DNA from: Paratrimastix pyriformis
Taxonomy: Eukaryota; Preaxostyla; Paratrimastigidae
Direction of reading: 5' to 3'
Assembly: GCA_027972325.1 (NCBI GenBank)
Contig: JAPMOS010000003.1
Location: forward strand, 186,001 to 250,000
DNA length: 64,000 nt
Shown: positions 62,601 through 64,000 of the stretch, in pieces
How positions within the stretch are numbered: the first letter of the stretch is position 1
Layout: every line of letters starts with the position of its first letter
Notes under the pieces: generated by a model
The model's input: only the letters and a program-made list of their open reading frames with translations
What the model was told of the DNA's origin: nothing
The model's database searches: none
Program-made: the position numbers and the translations under genes

Positions 62601-62903
62601 CTGTTGGTGGGCGGAGAAGCGACATAAACAATCAAGAATCGGAAGAATCCAGACAGCAAAACCAGAGTCTTTGACTTCTTTGGCAAGAGCAATTGACGGC
62701 GTCAGATTCGCCGACTCAGCCTTTTGACGCTCGCATTGGTCAACTTGTTCCTTGGTGATGAGTTTTCTGGCGAAGAATGATCGACCCGGAGCAACCGGAA
62801 CAATCGGAGCCGCTTCAAGGACGGCTTCCTCTTCTGCCATTGGGATAAACTCCTCCTCATCTTCGCCAGGAGAGGCTGGGGTTGAGACTTGCTGCTGTTC
62901 CAT
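53616..62903 (-). CDS. UNC13/Munc13-like MUN-domain protein with C2 domain and CaaX-like end
   Basis: Large predicted vesicle-priming factor. Starts MEQQQVSTPASPGEDEEE at 62903 in base-balanced sequence. First intron 62199-62246 (48 nt, GTCTGT). N-terminal helical exons run to about 60440. A C2 domain follows (GKLVISGLSASGVRKCDWH, SGKADPYLRLTLV; then DLNPAWAERFEVDLP, about 60330-59700), then the MUN region. MHD1 hallmarks: REWLTDSAGRMNGFVETLV, SSRVDLFQLCLETLDTVI, then HYAETVARLCDQKYGF (56100-55400). MHD2 hallmarks: VLEYLGAQLCTMV, DHLYGNIMRTAFRGIFL, QSLKEFFHSGGEGVPHDEV (54800-54000). The C-terminus is KERAKTACCIM, a CaaX-like box, at 53616. C2-then-MUN order fits Munc13. Exon ...WIALWLE (57735) can join MGARRTVEDN by a phase-0 intron; otherwise two genes overlap at 57540. 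Many introns carry repeats and G runs. Confidence 0.72.
54163..54243 (-). repeat. 20-bp tandem repeat in UNC13-like intron
   Basis: Four copies of AGGGCAAAACAGGGGACACC, running directly into the 11-bp array at 54241. Confidence 0.95.
54241..54365 (-). repeat. 11-bp minisatellite CAGGGCCGGGG in UNC13-like intron
   Basis: About eleven near-perfect copies, ending next to a GTCCGC donor (minus sense). Pyrimidine-rich in the gene sense. Confidence 0.95.
56455..56574 (-). repeat. CCTGC/CCTGT pentamer array in UNC13-like intron
   Basis: A run of CCTGC units switches abruptly to CCTGT units near 56497. Purine-rich in the gene sense, an exception to the usual polarity. Confidence 0.95.
56683..56772 (-). 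repeat. GGGGCA hexamer array in UNC13-like intron
   Basis: About 14 copies, followed by a G homopolymer of about 23 bases (to 56801). Same hexamer and same following G run as in the NMD3 intron at 26130. Confidence 0.95.
58028..58077 (-). repeat. GGGC tetramer array in UNC13-like intron
   Basis: About 12 copies of GGGC after two GATGGATGGC units, near the donor following LLSYQDALPG. Confidence 0.9.
61126..61334 (-). repeat. 16-bp minisatellite in UNC13-like intron
   Basis: Thirteen near-identical copies of GCAGATGGAGGCCGGG. Lies between the DQYQTAGDLSGG exon and the one ending ELTFSMVFG. Confidence 0.97.
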
Positions 62904-62990
62904 GAATGGGAGAATCGGTATGGTTCTGGGTGAGAGCCATCTTGTCAAGACTCGTCATTCAGTGACAGGGATCGCGTGAGGTGAGACAAA

Positions 62991-63255
62991 GGGGGAAAAA
63001 CGTGTTGGCCCGGGGACAATGGGGCAATTGCCGGAGAAGAACGATGAAAGGGGTGAGGGAAAGAAGAAAGAGAGGGAAGAGGAAACGATACAAAAGACAA
63101 ACTTAAAATTACAAAAAAAATCAATGTGAAGAGAGCGAGCTTGAGGGATCCGAGATCCGAACGCTTCGGCTTTCTCTTTTGGTGGCCGGTCGAGATGGGG
63201 TGGTGAACTTCTCCGGCAATTGCCCCATCGTCCCCGGGCCAACACGTTTTCCCCC
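62991..63255. mobile_element. Putative short element bounded by inverted copies of the dispersed repeat
   Basis: Left end (62991-63038) and right end (63208-63255) are inverted copies of about 48 bp, starting with a G/A run and ACGTGTTGGCCCGGGGAC. The interior of about 170 bp has no coding capacity. This looks like a MITE-style non-autonomous element. No target-site duplication was recognised, so the class is uncertain. Confidence 0.45.
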
Positions 63256-63266
63256 TGTGGTGAAGA

Positions 63267-63855
63267 TGGGGGAAAAACGTGGCCCGGGGACGATGGGGCA
63301 ATTGCCGGAGAAGAACGATGAAAGAGGTGAAGGAAGAAAGAAAGAGAAGGAGGAAAAAAACGATATGAAAGCGAAAAAAAAGAGGATTCATTTCAGATTT
63401 ACCCCACTCACCGTTTTTGCCCATCTTGGCAATGATGCTGCAATGGAGGGAGAGCATATCCCTCTGCAGGGCAAGGCAGGACGTCCCATTCCAGCCCCCA
63501 CACACACACATCTGCCCCTTTGCTGGGGCCCGACCGACCGACTTTTTCACCTTATTAGATCCCAAATTCGCCCTGGTTCGTGAAAGATGTGAAGCCCGGC
63601 TGGATCAAGGCAAAGAGATGGGGGGCACAGTGAAGCTGACCCCAAACGACCAGATTGGCGACCCCAACGCCAAGATGGGCTCAACGGTGAGTGGGGTAAA
63701 ACCTTTCCTGAAAAAAAAAAAAAAAGAATAAATCCTCTTCTCTCCCTTTCGTATCAGTCTCCTCTTCCTTTCTTTCTTTCTTTCTTTCTTCCTCTTTCAT
63801 CGTTCTTCTCCGGCAATTGCCCATCATCCCCGGACCAACACGTTTTCCCCCACGG
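63267..63855. mobile_element. Second region bounded by inverted copies of the dispersed repeat
   Basis: Left copy from 63267 and right copy to 63855 are inverted relative to each other. Both inner ends extend into GATTCATTT/AATAAATCC-type sequence and GTGAGTGGGGTAAA. The interior holds the unrecognised exon-like stretches. The left copy abuts the previous element after a spacer of about 11 bp, so the two facing ends form a long palindrome. Confidence 0.4.
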
Positions 63856-64000
63856 TTGACTGATTGACCCACCAGCCGGCAAAAGAAGGAGGTGGGGGTG
63901 ATGAGATGCGATGCCGTTTGAGCCGAAGCCTATCGGGGGTGATGAGGTGACGGGGAAAAAACCTTTTGTGATTTCTTTCTCATGGCTCATGAGTTAGCCT

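Larger units (their letters stand above)
62904..64000. other. Right-edge region with inverted repeat copies and a possible exon
   Basis: Upstream of the UNC13-like start. Contains five segments of the dispersed repeat in both orientations. Between 63560 and 63685 a plus-strand stretch reads as plausible protein (FALVRERCEARLDQGKEM, KLTPNDQIGDPNAKMG) and ends at GTGAGT. A minus-strand stretch near 63430 reads SLHCSIIAKMGKN before another GTGAGT. Neither is recognised. A gene continuing past the right edge is possible. Confidence 0.4.

Overview
This window is nuclear DNA from a GC-rich, intron-dense microbial eukaryote. It is not bacterial, although two of its genes belong to a pathway typical of bacteria. 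The best clue to the organism is an iron-sulfur cluster gene pair: SufB, and a three-domain SufD-SufS-SufU fusion. A SufB plus fused SufDSU set is known from Preaxostyla (oxymonads and Paratrimastix). A free-living, Paratrimastix-like flagellate is therefore the most economical reading. That placement is an inference from gene content.

Layout, left to right (strand in brackets): DHX57-like DEVH helicase, cut by the left edge (-); WDR27-like WD40 protein (+); RUVBL1/Pontin (-); kinesin-1-type kinesin (-); about 1.5 kb without a convincing gene; dual-specificity phosphatase with a long Pro-rich tail (-); NMD3 (-); RBPMS-like two-RRM protein (+); NAD(P)H-dependent FMN reductase (+); rhomboid protease (-); ORC3-like protein (+); unrecognised basic protein (-); nibrin/NBS1 (-); RCC1-like protein with AT-hooks (+); SufB (-); SufDSU (+); a large UNC13/Munc13-like protein (-). 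The last kilobase holds inverted copies of a dispersed repeat. Five gene pairs are head to head over very short spacers, among them SufB/SufDSU (130 bp).

Three genome-wide habits stand out. First, splice junctions inferred from protein continuity have a 5' splice site of GTCYGY (mostly GTCCGC or GTCTGT) instead of GTRAGT, with ordinary (C/T)AG acceptors. Second, introns come in two kinds: tiny unique ones (42-76 nt) near gene starts, and larger ones packed with minisatellites or homopolymers, usually C- or pyrimidine-rich on the sense strand. Third, many genes start in base-balanced sequence and become extremely GC-rich downstream.

Because intronic repeats are often open in several frames, long open frames here are poor gene models. 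The calls below rest on conserved protein blocks joined across GTCYGY...AG introns. Most of the other genes are ordinary housekeeping functions: replication and repair (ORC3-like, nibrin, RUVBL1), ribosome export (NMD3), transport and exocytosis (kinesin, UNC13), and RNA biology (DHX57, RBPMS).
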